64,000 nt of DNA, taken from positions 40,198-104,197 of the forward strand of contig JBKECS010000015.1 in NCBI GenBank assembly GCA_047974805.1, given 5' to 3'. This DNA is from JAJXUB01 sp047974805. GTDB taxonomy: Bacteria; Actinomycetota; Actinomycetes; Actinomycetales; Dermatophilaceae. The position numbers and the translations under genes are program-made. A model generated the notes under the pieces. The model was not told where the DNA came from, did no database searches, and saw only the letters and a program-made list of their open reading frames with translations. This document shows, in pieces, positions 43,753 to 52,598 of this stretch. Every line of letters starts with the position of its first letter. The first letter of the stretch is position 1.

Positions 43753-44970
43753 ATGCGTCCAATCGTTCAGAGCAAGAAGTTGCAGCACGTGCGGTATGAC
43801 GTGCGCGGACCCATCCTTCTCGAGGCGCAACGGTTGGAGGCCGAGGGCCACAAGATCCTCAAGCTCAACATCGGCAACACCGCCCCCTTCGGCTTCGAGG
43901 CCCCCGAAGCCATCGTCGCCGACATGATCCATCACCTGCCCGACAGCCAGGGGTATGCCGATTCCAAGGGCATCTATTCGGCCCGGACCGCGGTCGCCCA
44001 GTACTACCAGTCCCACGGCCTGACCGAGTCGAAGGTCGAGGACGTCTTCATCGGCAACGGCGTCTCCGAACTCATCACCATGGTCTTGCAGGCCTTCGTC
44101 GACGATGGCAACGAGATCCTCGTCCCCGCGCCGGACTATCCGCTGTGGACCGGCGCGGTCAGCCTGGCCGGCGGAACCCCGGTCCACTACCGGTGCGACG
44201 AGGACAACGGGTGGAACCCCGACCTGGCCGACATCGAAGCCAAGATCACCCCGAACACGCACGCCATCGTCGTGATCAACCCGAACAACCCGACCGGGGC
44301 CGTCTATTCCGAAGCAACGGTCAAGGCTCTAATCGACATCGCTCGCCGACACGAACTGGTCGTCATGGCGGACGAGATCTACGAAAAGATCCTCTTCGAC
44401 GACGCCGTGCACCACCACGCCGCCACGTATGCCGGCGACGACGTCCTCTGCCTGACCTTCTCGGGGCTCTCCAAGGCCTACCGAGCCTGCGGGTACCGGG
44501 CCGGGTGGGTGATGATCTCCGGACCCAAGCACCTGGCCGAGGACTTCCTCGAGGGGCTCACGCTGCTGGCCAACATGCGGATGTGCGCCAATGTCCCGGC
44601 ACAGCACGCCATCCAGACCGCGCTCGGCGGCTACCAATCCATCAACGAGCTCATCGCGCCCGGTGGGCGGTTCTACGAGCAGTCCAAACTGGCGGCCGAC
44701 TTGCTCAACGCCATTCCTGGCGTGACCTGCGTCCAGCCCCGTGGCGCCCTGTACTGCTTTCCTCGGCTCGACCCTGAGGTCTACCCCATCACCGACGACG
44801 AGGCCTTCGTCATCGACCTGCTGCGCGCCAAGAAGATCCTCGTCACCCACGGCACCGGGTTCAACTGGTTCGATCCTGACCACTTCCGGCTGGTGACCCT
44901 CCCCGACGTCGACATCCTCGCCGAGGCAGTCGACCGAATTGCCGAGTTCCTCGAAACCCTCCGCGAGTGA
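43753..44970 (+). CDS. alaA: Alanine/pyruvate-type aminotransferase (AlaA)
   Basis: A 405-residue class I PLP aminotransferase. It transfers the amino group between alanine and 2-oxoglutarate or a similar pair. LNIGNTAPFGFEAPEAI and DSQGYADSKGI near the N-terminus and VINPNNPTGAVY near residue 180 are typical of the AlaA branch. SGLSKAYRACGYRAGW holds the PLP-binding Lys and an Arg. ATG 43753 has AAGGA upstream. It is divergent from the PQQ-type gene. A GCCGGG/CCCGGC stem at 44974-45002 may end it. Confidence 0.92.
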   Translation: MRPIVQSKKLQHVRYDVRGPILLEAQRLEAEGHKILKLNIGNTAPFGFEAPEAIVADMIHHLPDSQGYADSKGIYSARTAVAQYYQSHGLTESKVEDVFIGNGVSELITMVLQAFVDDGNEILVPAPDYPLWTGAVSLAGGTPVHYRCDEDNGWNPDLADIEAKITPNTHAIVVINPNNPTGAVYSEATVKALIDIARRHELVVMADEIYEKILFDDAVHHHAATYAGDDVLCLTFSGLSKAYRACGYRAGWVMISGPKHLAEDFLEGLTLLANMRMCANVPAQHAIQTALGGYQSINELIAPGGRFYEQSKLAADLLNAIPGVTCVQPRGALYCFPRLDPEVYPITDDEAFVIDLLRAKKILVTHGTGFNWFDPDHFRLVTLPDVDILAEAVDRIAEFLETLRE

Positions 44971-45016
44971 CCAGCCGGGTAAGCCGACGCCCGCTGCCCG
45001 GCTACAGTGATCGGCG

Positions 45017-45430
45017 ATGACGTCCTCGGCGCCTGGACCACACGCTCGATTGATGGCCGCCCTCTCCCTCGGGGGGGTCTTGGGCGCCCTCGGCCGATAC
45101 GCCGTGGCGTTGGCGCTGCCGACACCCTCGGGCCATTGGCCCATGGCGACCTTCGTGGTGAACATCATCGGATCGTTCGCTATGGGTGTGCTCGTGGCAT
45201 ACCTGGTGGACCGGCCGGGGGCCCATCCGCTGCTCCGCCCGTTCGTCGGGGTCGGTGTGCTCGGCGGGTGGACGACGTACTCCTCCTTCGCGCTCGAGGC
45301 GGTGGCGCTGGCCGAGCAGGGGAATGGCGGCGTGGCGGTGGCATACGTTGCCGGGTCGTTCCTCATCGGGATCGCTGCCGTGGCGGCCGGGAGCGCGATC
45401 GGGGCACGGTGGTGGCCGGTGCGCACATGA
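45017..45430 (+). CDS. crcB: Fluoride channel subunit CrcB/Fluc, first copy
   Basis: 137 residues with four helices. GGVLGALGRYAVALALP, FVVNIIGSFAMGVL and GVLGGWTTYSSFALE match the Fluc family, in which the central Asn and the paired Phe rings form the fluoride path. It begins after a short 46-base gap without a clear ribosome-binding site. Fluoride channels work as dimers; here two different subunits are encoded back to back. No fluoride riboswitch was seen before it. Confidence 0.92.
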   Translation: MTSSAPGPHARLMAALSLGGVLGALGRYAVALALPTPSGHWPMATFVVNIIGSFAMGVLVAYLVDRPGAHPLLRPFVGVGVLGGWTTYSSFALEAVALAEQGNGGVAVAYVAGSFLIGIAAVAAGSAIGARWWPVRT

Positions 45431-45780
45431 CCAGCGCCTTGCTCGTCGCCCTGGGTGCCGCGCTCGGCGCCCCGGTGCGATATCTGACCTCTCACCTGCT
45501 GCGCACCCGGTGGGGGGCCCGGGCGAGCGCCGGGACGTTGACCGTCAACGTGCTCGGCTCGTTCCTCCTCGGTCTGCTCGCTGCGGATGGTGTCGCTGGA
45601 GACCTGTGGGCGCTGGTCGGGATCGGCTTTTGCGGGGCGTTGACGACGTTCTCCTCCCTGGCGTTGGAACTATGGGAGGCGTATGCCGAGGGGCGCCGCC
45701 GTGAAGGCCTTGTCAACCTGACGCTCAGCCTCGTCCTTGGTCTGGGTGCGGCTTGGCTCGGGTGGTCGCTCGGTTCCTAA
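45427..45780 (+). CDS. crcB: Fluoride channel subunit CrcB/Fluc, second copy
   Basis: 117 residues with four helices (LGAALGAPVRYLTSHLL, TVNVLGSFLLGLL, GFCGALTTFSSLALE). The ATG at 45427 overlaps the stop of the first copy (ATGA). It lacks the first copy's N-terminal extension. Divergent dimer partners like these usually combine into one channel in antiparallel orientation. It ends three bases before the convergent MFS gene. Confidence 0.92.
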   Translation: MTSALLVALGAALGAPVRYLTSHLLRTRWGARASAGTLTVNVLGSFLLGLLAADGVAGDLWALVGIGFCGALTTFSSLALELWEAYAEGRRREGLVNLTLSLVLGLGAAWLGWSLGS

Positions 45781-45783
45781 GGA

Positions 45784-47433
45784 CTACCTGGCGCGGACGT
45801 CTTCGGGCTCGCCCGAGGATTGGGCCATCGTGTCGAAGAGGCCGTCTCCGGCGCTCTCGAGGTCCTCGGACAGGTGCCGGTCGACGCGCTCCTCGTGGGC
45901 ATGGTTGGTCTCACGCAGGGGGAGCGCCTTGATGGCCATGGTGCAGACGATGACGAAGGCGACGATGGGCAGACCCACGACGAAGACCTCGTGCAGCTGA
46001 TCGGACAACCCCTGCCGGACCGCGGTAGCGATCACAGGCGGCAGCTTGGCCAGCGCCGAAGGGTCCATGACCGCGCCGGCGCTTTCCGAGCTGGCGGGCA
46101 ACGAGGCCGCTGCGCCGGCCGGCAGATGCCGGACGATGGCGTCACCGAGCCCGCTGGTCATGATGGAACCGAAGAGGGCGATGCCGACGGTCGACCCCAC
46201 GTTCCGGAAGAACTGGCTCGAAGCGGTGGCTACCCCGAGGTCCTTGCGGTCGACGGCGTTCTGCACGACGAGGGTGTACTGCTGCATGGCCATGCCGATG
46301 CCCAGACCGAGAACGACCATGGCCAAGGTGAGCTGTGTTTGGGTCGACTGGTAGGTCAGTCGAGTCAGCAGCCACATCCCAACTGCCATGACGAACCCGC
46401 CGGCCACCATGATGGCCTTGTAGTGCCCGGTCCGGGTGATGACCAGCCCGGCGCCGATGCCCATGACGATGAATCCGAGCATCAGTGGGGCGAGGATGAG
46501 GCCGGAGTTGGTGGCGTTGACCCCGAGCACGCCCTGGGCATAGACCGGGATGTAGATGATCGCGCCGAACATGACCATGGACAAGCCGAAGCTGGCCAGG
46601 TTGCTCGCGGTGAAGACCGAGTTGCGGAACAGGCGCAACGGGATGACCGGTTCTTCCGCACGCTGCTCGACGACGATGAAGACAAGCAAGGCGATGACAC
46701 CGAGCGCATACAGGCCAAGGATTTGACTGGACGTCCAGGGATAGGTGGTCCCGCCCCACGAGGTGGCCAGCAGGATGGAGACCAGGGCCACCGTCAGGGT
46801 GGCGATCCCGAGCGTGTCGACCTTGGCGTCACGGCGTTGGTGAGGCAGGTGGAGGAACTTGACGATGACGAAGGTGGCGACGATGCCGATGGGCAGCGAG
46901 GCGAAGAACAGCCAGCGCCAGCCCCAGTGGTCGGTGATGAAGCCACCGGCAAGGGGACCAGCGACGGAGGTCAGACCGAAGACCGCACCCATGAATCCCT
47001 GGTACTTGCCACGCTGACGCGGCGGGATGATATCGCCAATAATGGTCTGGGACAGCGGCATAAGGGTGCCCATGCCGAGCCCTTGGACCGCGCGGGCAAA
47101 GACGAGGAACCAGAAGTTCTGGGCAAACCCGGCCATGATGGAACCGAGCATGAACACGAACAGACCGGCAAGGTAGAACCCGCGGCGACCGTAGAGGTCG
47201 GAGAACTTTCCGACAATGGGCACGATGATCGCCGAGACGAGCATGGCGGCGGTGGCGACCCAGCTGTAGTGGTCCATGCCGCCCAGTTCGGCCACAATCC
47301 GCGGCATCGCCGGACCGACGATGGTCTGGCTGATCGAGGCGACGAGCATGCCAAGCATGAGGCCGATGAAGACCCGCCGAGCCTGGGGGCTCAACGAGAA
47401 CTTCTCCGGTGGTGCTGCCGAAGTCGACGTCAT
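45784..47433 (-). CDS. DHA2-family MFS multidrug exporter, 14 helices
   Basis: 549 residues. VASISQTIVGPAMPRIVAEL is the DHA2 helix-1 motif, GKFSDLYGRRG is motif A after helix 2, and GLTSVAGPLAGGFITDHWGWRWLFF is motif C with its tail. The start MTSTSAAPP at 47433 has AAAGGA eight bases upstream. It is divergent from a TetR regulator, with a clear palindromic operator between them, so it is probably induced by a toxic compound that releases TetR. The C-terminal 30 residues are acidic. Confidence 0.92.
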   Translation of the reverse strand: MTSTSAAPPEKFSLSPQARRVFIGLMLGMLVASISQTIVGPAMPRIVAELGGMDHYSWVATAAMLVSAIIVPIVGKFSDLYGRRGFYLAGLFVFMLGSIMAGFAQNFWFLVFARAVQGLGMGTLMPLSQTIIGDIIPPRQRGKYQGFMGAVFGLTSVAGPLAGGFITDHWGWRWLFFASLPIGIVATFVIVKFLHLPHQRRDAKVDTLGIATLTVALVSILLATSWGGTTYPWTSSQILGLYALGVIALLVFIVVEQRAEEPVIPLRLFRNSVFTASNLASFGLSMVMFGAIIYIPVYAQGVLGVNATNSGLILAPLMLGFIVMGIGAGLVITRTGHYKAIMVAGGFVMAVGMWLLTRLTYQSTQTQLTLAMVVLGLGIGMAMQQYTLVVQNAVDRKDLGVATASSQFFRNVGSTVGIALFGSIMTSGLGDAIVRHLPAGAAASLPASSESAGAVMDPSALAKLPPVIATAVRQGLSDQLHEVFVVGLPIVAFVIVCTMAIKALPLRETNHAHEERVDRHLSEDLESAGDGLFDTMAQSSGEPEDVRAR

Positions 47434-47552
47434 AGCGGGTCCTTTCAACAGTGAGGGTGAGCAACTGGCACAAAGCCAGCCAGGGACGCCGCGCCGGGTG
47501 GTTCCCCCAACGGCTTGCCGGGCGCCATATCTGGCGACAGACTAAGTCAATG

Positions 47553-47585
47553 TTTGCATTTGATGCAAATTTGCATCTGTTGCAT
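47553..47585. promoter_or_regulatory. TetR operator with clustered TTTGCAT half-sites
   Basis: TTTGCAT-TTG-ATGCAAA is a perfect palindrome at 47553-47569. Further copies of the half-site follow at 47570-47576 (TTTGCAT) and 47580-47585 (TTGCAT). The block lies between the divergent MFS and TetR genes and ends 10 bases before the regulator's GTG. In an otherwise G+C-rich stretch such a run of A+T half-sites is hard to explain except as protein binding sites. Confidence 0.75.
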
Positions 47586-47595
47586 ACTTGGGGTC

Positions 47596-48228
47596 GTGAC
47601 TAGCCCGCCACTAGCCTCGACGACGCAGGAATCAGCCCAGTTCCCCGACTCGTGGCGCGAACAAAAGAAGCGGACCACACGCGCCCGGATCCACCGGGAG
47701 GCCGTGCGGCTCGCCGTGGAGCGCGGGCTGGCGTCCGTCACGGTCGAGGAGATTGCCGCCGCCGCAGAGGTCTCTCCACGCACCCTGTTCAACTACTTCG
47801 ATTCCAAGGAAGACGCACTGGTCGGGCAGGACCCGGACCTAGCCGATCGATTGGCCGCGCACCTAGCCTCGCGCCCGGCCGACGAGCCGATCGGCATCGC
47901 CCTATACCACGCCATGCACGCCCACCTGGCCGAGATCGAATCCGATCCGGACCTGCTTCGTATGCGCAACACCTTGGCCGCGTGCTCGCCCGATCTGCAA
48001 GCTCGCCTCAGCGGCGGCGGCCACCGGTTCGAGCGGGCCCTGGTCGACGCCGCCTATGCGCGCACCGGCACCGACATTGCCACCGACATCACCACCGGTA
48101 TGGCGGCCAGGGTGGCGCTGGCAGCGGCCCGGACGGCCTTCGATCAGCACCGAGCGGCCACCCAGCAGGGGCCCTTGGCCGACCGGTTGGATGCCGCGTT
48201 CGCCACGGTTGGCATCGGGCCAGCCTGA
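47596..48228 (+). CDS. TetR-family regulator of the adjacent MFS exporter
   Basis: A 210-residue regulator. The N-terminal HTH reads RTTRARIHREAVRLAVERG and then VEEIAAAAEVSPRTLFNYFDSKEDAL, the TetR recognition helix block. The C-terminal ligand domain is of the MftR/ethR-like all-helical sort with HAHLAEIESDPDLLRMRN. GTG at 47596 was chosen because it directly follows the operator; an ATG at 47563 would put the operator inside the gene. It is divergent from the exporter and probably represses it and itself. Confidence 0.9.
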   Translation: MTSPPLASTTQESAQFPDSWREQKKRTTRARIHREAVRLAVERGLASVTVEEIAAAAEVSPRTLFNYFDSKEDALVGQDPDLADRLAAHLASRPADEPIGIALYHAMHAHLAEIESDPDLLRMRNTLAACSPDLQARLSGGGHRFERALVDAAYARTGTDIATDITTGMAARVALAAARTAFDQHRAATQQGPLADRLDAAFATVGIGPA

Positions 48229-48327
48229 CTGCTGCAGCCTCCCCTCGACCGAGCCGGCGCGAGTCCTCAGAGCGGATCCCCCGTGAGGGTCATGGCGACA
48301 GTCTCTCGGCTCCGCCGGCGGGAATCC

Positions 48328-48723
48328 TCAGATCCCGTTGGGGCGTTGCCGATCTGGGGTGATCTGCAGGATGACCCGCTCGCTCTCGACGGGGTTGGCG
48401 TAGTCGGCTCCGGTGTAGCGACGAGACAGTGCGTCGATGTGGGCTCGGGCTTCCTCCCCGCGCACGGTCCCGGTCACCTGGCCACGAACCTCGGCGTAGG
48501 CATACGGGTTGGAGGCGTCCATGACGGTAACGGTCACGTGCGGGTCGGCCTGTATCGCCTTGAACTTGGCCCGGTGCACCTCGGTGTTGATGAGCAGGTG
48601 CTCTTCGTCGGCGTCGACCCACATGACGTGGCTGGCGATTTGATCGTTGGGCAGGTGCACGCTGAGGATGGCGAAGTTGGCTCCGGTGGAGGCCAGTGCG
48701 CCAATGGCGGGATCGATAGACAT
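48328..48723 (-). CDS. F420-type PPOX oxidoreductase (pyridoxamine oxidase fold)
   Basis: 131 residues with the split barrel of the pyridoxamine-phosphate-oxidase superfamily. ASTGANFAILSVHLPNDQIASHVMWV is the usual opening of actinobacterial F420-dependent PPOX proteins, and LINTEVHRAKFKAIQADPHV follows. No substrate is evident. It ends the strand run of the rib genes with a 20-base gap to ribH and may share their transcript. Given Fgd in the window, F420 use is plausible. The 99 bases before it (48229-48327) hold two similar CCTCAGA/GATCCC segments with no clear role. Confidence 0.8.
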   Translation of the reverse strand: MSIDPAIGALASTGANFAILSVHLPNDQIASHVMWVDADEEHLLINTEVHRAKFKAIQADPHVTVTVMDASNPYAYAEVRGQVTGTVRGEEARAHIDALSRRYTGADYANPVESERVILQITPDRQRPNGI

Positions 48724-48743
48724 GACCGCCAGCCTAAAACGCG

Positions 48744-49244
48744 TCAGTTGGTGGGCGGTGCCGGGGTCCCCGCGAGCGTGCGCAACGTGGTGGCCGTGTC
48801 GATGGCCGCCATGGCGGCCTCGTATCCCTTGTCCTCGCTGGAGCCGGGCAGGCCAGCGCGGGCCAGCGCCTGCTCATGGGTGTCGCAAGTGAGTACGCCA
48901 AACCCGATGGGTACGCCGGTACGGACGGCGATCTCGGTCAGACCCCATGTGACGGATTGACAGACGTAGTCGAAGTGCGGGGTCCCGCCGCGGATGACCA
49001 CCCCGAGGGCGACGAGGGCATCGTGTTGTGGCGCGAGCCGGGTGCAGGCGACGCTGAGCTCGACGGTGCCGGGAACCCGCACCACCGCCGTGGCGTCCAG
49101 ACCGGCTTCGGCCAAGGCCCGAAGGGAACCGTCGATGAGCCCATCCATGACCTCGGTATGCCAGGTCGCGGCCACGACGGCCACCCGCAGACCGCGGGGG
49201 TCACCGAGCCTGGTGTCATCGGTGGGCTTGCCTGCTCCGCTCAC
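48744..49244 (-). CDS. ribH: Lumazine synthase
   Basis: 166 residues. RibH condenses the aminouracil from ribD with dihydroxybutanone phosphate from ribBA to form 6,7-dimethyl-8-ribityllumazine. VVAATWHTEVMDGL, VRVPGTVELSV, GVVIRGGTPHFDYVCQ and GVLTCDTHEQALAR are the family blocks, with the His of PHFDYV as the likely catalytic base. The N-terminal 20 residues are hydrophilic. Last of the rib genes, 86 bases after ribBA. Confidence 0.96.
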   Translation of the reverse strand: MSGAGKPTDDTRLGDPRGLRVAVVAATWHTEVMDGLIDGSLRALAEAGLDATAVVRVPGTVELSVACTRLAPQHDALVALGVVIRGGTPHFDYVCQSVTWGLTEIAVRTGVPIGFGVLTCDTHEQALARAGLPGSSEDKGYEAAMAAIDTATTLRTLAGTPAPPTN

Positions 49245-49330
49245 GAGAGCTCCGTTCTGAATGAGGTGGTTTCTTCAAGGGTGTGCCTCGGCGAGGCATG
49301 CCGCCGTGCGATGGTGTCGGCCAGGCAGCC

Positions 49331-50569
49331 TCAGGCGCTGTCAGCGAGGGCATGACCCAACCGCTCGGCCTTGGTGCGCAGGTAGTCGGCATTCGTGGCC
49401 ACCGGTGGGGTGCGAAGCGGTTCCGGGGTGATGGTCAGGCCTAGGTCACTTAGCCCGGCAACCTTGGCCGGGTTGTTCGTCAGCAAGACAACCTCGTCCA
49501 GGCCGAGGTCGGTGATGATTGCTGCGGCTGCCGCGTAGTCGCGGGCATCGACGGGCAGGCCCAACTCGACCTGAGCGTCCACGGTGTCCAGCCCGCGGTC
49601 CTGCAAGGCATAGGCGCGCAGCTTCTCGGCCAACCCGACCCCGCGGCCCTCGTGGCCGCGCAGGTAGATCACCGCCCCCCCTTCGGCTGCGACGCGGGCC
49701 ATCGCGGTCTCCAGTTGCGCCCCGCAGTCGCAGCGCAACGATCCCAGTGCGTCGCCGGTGAGGCACTCCGAGTGGACCCTTACCAACGGGGGGCCGTCGT
49801 TCGCCCGCAGGCCGCGTGGGCTGATCAGCGCCACGTGCTCGTCACCGGTGACGGTGTCGCGATAGCCGAGCACGCCGAATTCTCCGTGCCGGGTGGGCAG
49901 CGTGGTTTCAGCGACCCTCCTCACCCGGTCATAGCGCTGCCGGTAGGCGATGAGGTCGGCGATGGTGAGCACCGGGAGGTCGTGTGCTTCACCGAGCGCG
50001 ATCAGGCCGGGCCAGCGGGTCATCTGCCCGTCGTCCTGGACGACCTCGGCGATGATCCCGACCGGCGACAGGCCGGCAAGCCGGCACAGGTCGACGGCGG
50101 CCTCGGTATGCCCGGCGCGGGTGAGCACGCCGCCGTCGCGGGCCCGCAGCGGCACGACGTGTCCCGGTCGGCGCACCATGTCCGCGGTCGCGCCGGGGTC
50201 GGCCAGCACCCGGGCCGTGTGGGCCCGGTCGGCGGCGGAGATCCCCGTGGTGACGCCAGCCGCCGCGTCCACGGTCACGGTGTAGGCGGTGCGCAGTGGG
50301 TCATGGTTGTCGGCCACCATGAGCGGGAGTTCGAGCCGGTCGGCGATCGTGGAGGGCATGGGTGCGCAGAGGTACCCGGAGGTATGCCGAATGGTCCAGG
50401 CGACCCACTCATCGGTCGCGGTTGCGGCCGCGAGGATGACGTCTCCTTCGTTCTCCCGGTGGGCATCGTCGGCGACGAGGACGGGACGGCCGGCGCGCAA
50501 CGCCGCCAACGCTTCCTCCACAATGGCTGCTGGCGTGTGCTGGCGTGCCGTGGCTGGGTGGTCAGTCAT
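49331..50569 (-). CDS. ribBA: Bifunctional DHBP synthase/GTP cyclohydrolase II
   Basis: 412 residues in two domains. The first half (about 20-205) is 3,4-dihydroxy-2-butanone-4-phosphate synthase with DDAHRENEGDV near residue 35 and RPGHVVPLRARDGG. The second half is GTP cyclohydrolase II with the Zn ligands in CLTGDALGSLRCDCG and RGHEGRGVGL. The two reactions supply both halves of the riboflavin ring. The ATG at 50569 overlaps the ribE stop (ATGA). Confidence 0.97.
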   Translation of the reverse strand: MTDHPATARQHTPAAIVEEALAALRAGRPVLVADDAHRENEGDVILAAATATDEWVAWTIRHTSGYLCAPMPSTIADRLELPLMVADNHDPLRTAYTVTVDAAAGVTTGISAADRAHTARVLADPGATADMVRRPGHVVPLRARDGGVLTRAGHTEAAVDLCRLAGLSPVGIIAEVVQDDGQMTRWPGLIALGEAHDLPVLTIADLIAYRQRYDRVRRVAETTLPTRHGEFGVLGYRDTVTGDEHVALISPRGLRANDGPPLVRVHSECLTGDALGSLRCDCGAQLETAMARVAAEGGAVIYLRGHEGRGVGLAEKLRAYALQDRGLDTVDAQVELGLPVDARDYAAAAAIITDLGLDEVVLLTNNPAKVAGLSDLGLTITPEPLRTPPVATNADYLRTKAERLGHALADSA

Positions 50570-51207
50570 GACGACTCCTTGGGGGCCGCCACCGCTGGCG
50601 GCATGGGCGAGGTGCTCGTCTGTGCTGCGACGAGGCGTTCGACATATTTGGCGAGGATGTCGACCTCGACGTTGACGAGCTCGCCGACACCTTTGCGACC
50701 GAGGGTGGTCAGGACCATGGTTGTCGGGATCAACGAGACCGACAGTCCGGCGGGTTCGGTGTCGACGACGGTCAGGGACACCCCGTCCAGGGTGATCGAT
50801 CCCTTGGACACGATGTAGCGGGACAGCGAGGGGTCTACGGCGAAACGGACGACCTCCCAGTGATCCCCGGGTTCACGGGCCGTGATGGTCGCCGTCGCGT
50901 CCACATGGCCTTGCACGATGTGGCCGCCAAATCGTGCGGTGGCGGACATCGCTCGTTCGAGGTTGACCGGGGCCCCCGGCGTCAGCCCGCCCAGGCTGGT
51001 TCGGGCCAGCGTCTCGGCCATGACGTCCACCGTGAACTGCTCAGCGTCATGTTCGGTGACCGTCAGGCATACCCCGTTGACCGCGATGGAGGCGCCATGG
51101 ATGGCGTCGGAGGACACCAACGGTCCGCGAACGGTGAGCCGGGCAGAGTCACCGTGGGGGTCCACGGCGACGACGGTGCCGAGCTCTTCGACGATGCCAG
51201 TGAACAT
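50566..51207 (-). CDS. ribE: Riboflavin synthase, alpha chain
   Basis: 213 residues. It dismutates two lumazines to one riboflavin. The repeated lumazine-binding domains are visible: MFTGIVEELGTVV at the start, VNGVCLTVT near 44, GGHIVQGHVD near 97, and GVSLTVVD near 140. The Val-Cys pair uses GTA TGC inside a GTATGCC motif copy, a rare Val codon here. It starts one base after ribD and overlaps ribBA. The last 25 residues are an added tail. Confidence 0.97.
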   Translation of the reverse strand: MFTGIVEELGTVVAVDPHGDSARLTVRGPLVSSDAIHGASIAVNGVCLTVTEHDAEQFTVDVMAETLARTSLGGLTPGAPVNLERAMSATARFGGHIVQGHVDATATITAREPGDHWEVVRFAVDPSLSRYIVSKGSITLDGVSLTVVDTEPAGLSVSLIPTTMVLTTLGRKGVGELVNVEVDILAKYVERLVAAQTSTSPMPPAVAAPKESS

Positions 51208-51208
51208 C

Positions 51209-52228
51209 TCACTCCTTCGTGGTGGGGTTGGGTCGGCCGGTGATGCGCACGTCTTGGCCGAGGACCGCGACGTCGGTGATCCTCAAGCGGGCGATGTCGG
51301 CCATGGTGGCGATGCCCAGGTCGGTGACGGCGCTCGGGCCGGCGCCGAGGAGTGCCGGCGCGAGGTAGGCACGGACCTCGTCGATCAGCCCAGCCCGCCA
51401 GAAGGCCCCGGCCAGGCGTGGCCCGCCTTCGAGGAGGACGTGGTGGATGCCGCGGTCGATCAGCCGGGCCATGACGTCCTCAGGATCGTGGGTGTCCAGC
51501 ATCAGCGTCGGTGCAGCGGCGTCGCGCAGCTGGGCGGCGTCTGGCAGCGGGCGGGAGCCGACGACGACGCGCAGCGGCTGGCGGTCGGCCGAGCTGCCAT
51601 CCGGCGTGCGGACGGTCAACGCCGGATCATCGGCCAGGGCGGTTCCGGTTCCGATGACGACGGCGCCACATCGTGCGCGCAGGGCGTGCACGTCACGACG
51701 GGCCGCGAGCCCGGTGATCCATCTGCTCGCGCCATCGGCGGCGGCACTGCGCCCATCAAGGGTGGCGGCGAACTTCCAGGTGACAAAGGGACGTCCGGTC
51801 CGGCGGGCATGTAGCCAGGTGCGATTGAGGCCCTCCGCGGCCTCGCCGAGCAGACCGTGGCGGACATCGATCCCATGGGCGGACAGCCGGGCGGCGCCAC
51901 CGCCGGCGATGGGGTCGGGATCGGGAACGGCATACCGGACTGCGGCAATGCCAGCGTCGATGAGTGCCTGAGTGCACGGACCAGTGCGCCCGACGTGGTC
52001 GCATGGTTCCAGGGTTACGTATGCCGTGCCCCCGCGAGCCAATTCGCCGGCTTCGTCCAGCGCGTCCACCTCGGCGTGGGCTGTCCCGGCTCCCCGGTGA
52101 TGGCCCACCCCGACGATCAAGCCAGCGGCGTCAACGATGACACAGCCCACCCGAGGGTTCGGGTCCGCCTCCGGCCCGCGGGCGGCAGCAGCAAGTGCCG
52201 CCTGCATCGCGGTGCTGTCCAGGTCCAC
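51209..52228 (-). CDS. ribD: Bifunctional riboflavin deaminase/reductase
   Basis: 339 residues. The N-terminal deaminase has the Zn ligands in TAHAEVDAL and PCDHVGRTGPC. The C-terminal reductase (about 150-335) has FAATLDGRSAAADGASRWIT and VLLEGGPRLAGAFW. Together they turn the product of GTP cyclohydrolase II into 5-amino-6-ribitylaminouracil. The GTG start at 52228 lies 132 bases after the FMN riboswitch. First of four rib genes. Confidence 0.97.
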   Translation of the reverse strand: MDLDSTAMQAALAAAARGPEADPNPRVGCVIVDAAGLIVGVGHHRGAGTAHAEVDALDEAGELARGGTAYVTLEPCDHVGRTGPCTQALIDAGIAAVRYAVPDPDPIAGGGAARLSAHGIDVRHGLLGEAAEGLNRTWLHARRTGRPFVTWKFAATLDGRSAAADGASRWITGLAARRDVHALRARCGAVVIGTGTALADDPALTVRTPDGSSADRQPLRVVVGSRPLPDAAQLRDAAAPTLMLDTHDPEDVMARLIDRGIHHVLLEGGPRLAGAFWRAGLIDEVRAYLAPALLGAGPSAVTDLGIATMADIARLRITDVAVLGQDVRITGRPNPTTKE

Positions 52229-52360
52229 AGTGTCGCCTTGCTCACGTCCGATATCACAGCGGCGGACTCCGGGCGACGGCCTTCAGCGCCGCGGTCATCC
52301 TCGGGATGATCCGGCGGCCGACAAGGGCCTCCAGACGGCTAACGCCGCCTGGTTCACGTG

Positions 52361-52480
52361 CTGCCTACCATCCGGACTTTCACCGTCGGTCCAGGAGTTC
52401 CACCTGGTCCACCGGCCGCTGGCTGCGGTCGGGTCGCGGACTGTCACCGCCGGTTCGGAATTGCACCGACCCCGGAGCAC
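52361..52480 (-). ncRNA. FMN riboswitch (RFN element) upstream of ribD
   Basis: On the minus strand, from about 52480, CCGGGGTCGGTGCAATTCCG, ACCGGCGGTGACAGTCCGCG and GACGGTGAAAGTCCGGATGG reproduce the conserved core of the FMN riboswitch, with the variable loop between the last two. It binds FMN in the leader RNA and lowers rib expression. The next 130 bases (52229-52360) can form GC-rich stems and carry the expression platform. The mechanism, termination or ribosome occlusion, was not resolved. Confidence 0.95.
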
Positions 52481-52573
52481 GTCAAGCCCTAATGTCGCTC
52501 ATCGGGGGGGTCGCGGTCAACCCGGGCCTGATGGTGTCCGGCCCCAGTATGAGGTGGATCACCTTGGTATATA

Positions 52574-52588
52574 TATAGATAATCTATA
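52574..52588. promoter_or_regulatory. MarR operator over its own promoter
   Basis: TATAGAT-A-ATCTATA is a perfect 15-bp palindrome, 10 bases before the GTG of the MarR gene, and the only strongly A+T-rich patch nearby. TATAGAT or ATAAT in it can serve as -10, so a MarR dimer here would block transcription. The very short distance to the start suggests a leaderless or nearly leaderless mRNA. Confidence 0.7.
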
Positions 52589-52598
52589 CACTTCCCGG

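Noticed and set aside
44971..45016. Possible fluoride riboswitch before crcB
   Set aside because: The gap is 46 bases and lacks the conserved core and pseudoknot segments; it holds only a short GCCGGG/CCCGGC stem.
45820..47454. A 544-codon + strand frame opposite the DHA2 exporter
   Set aside because: Extremely rich in Gly, Asp, Gln and His, with no hydrophobic core; it mirrors the transporter.
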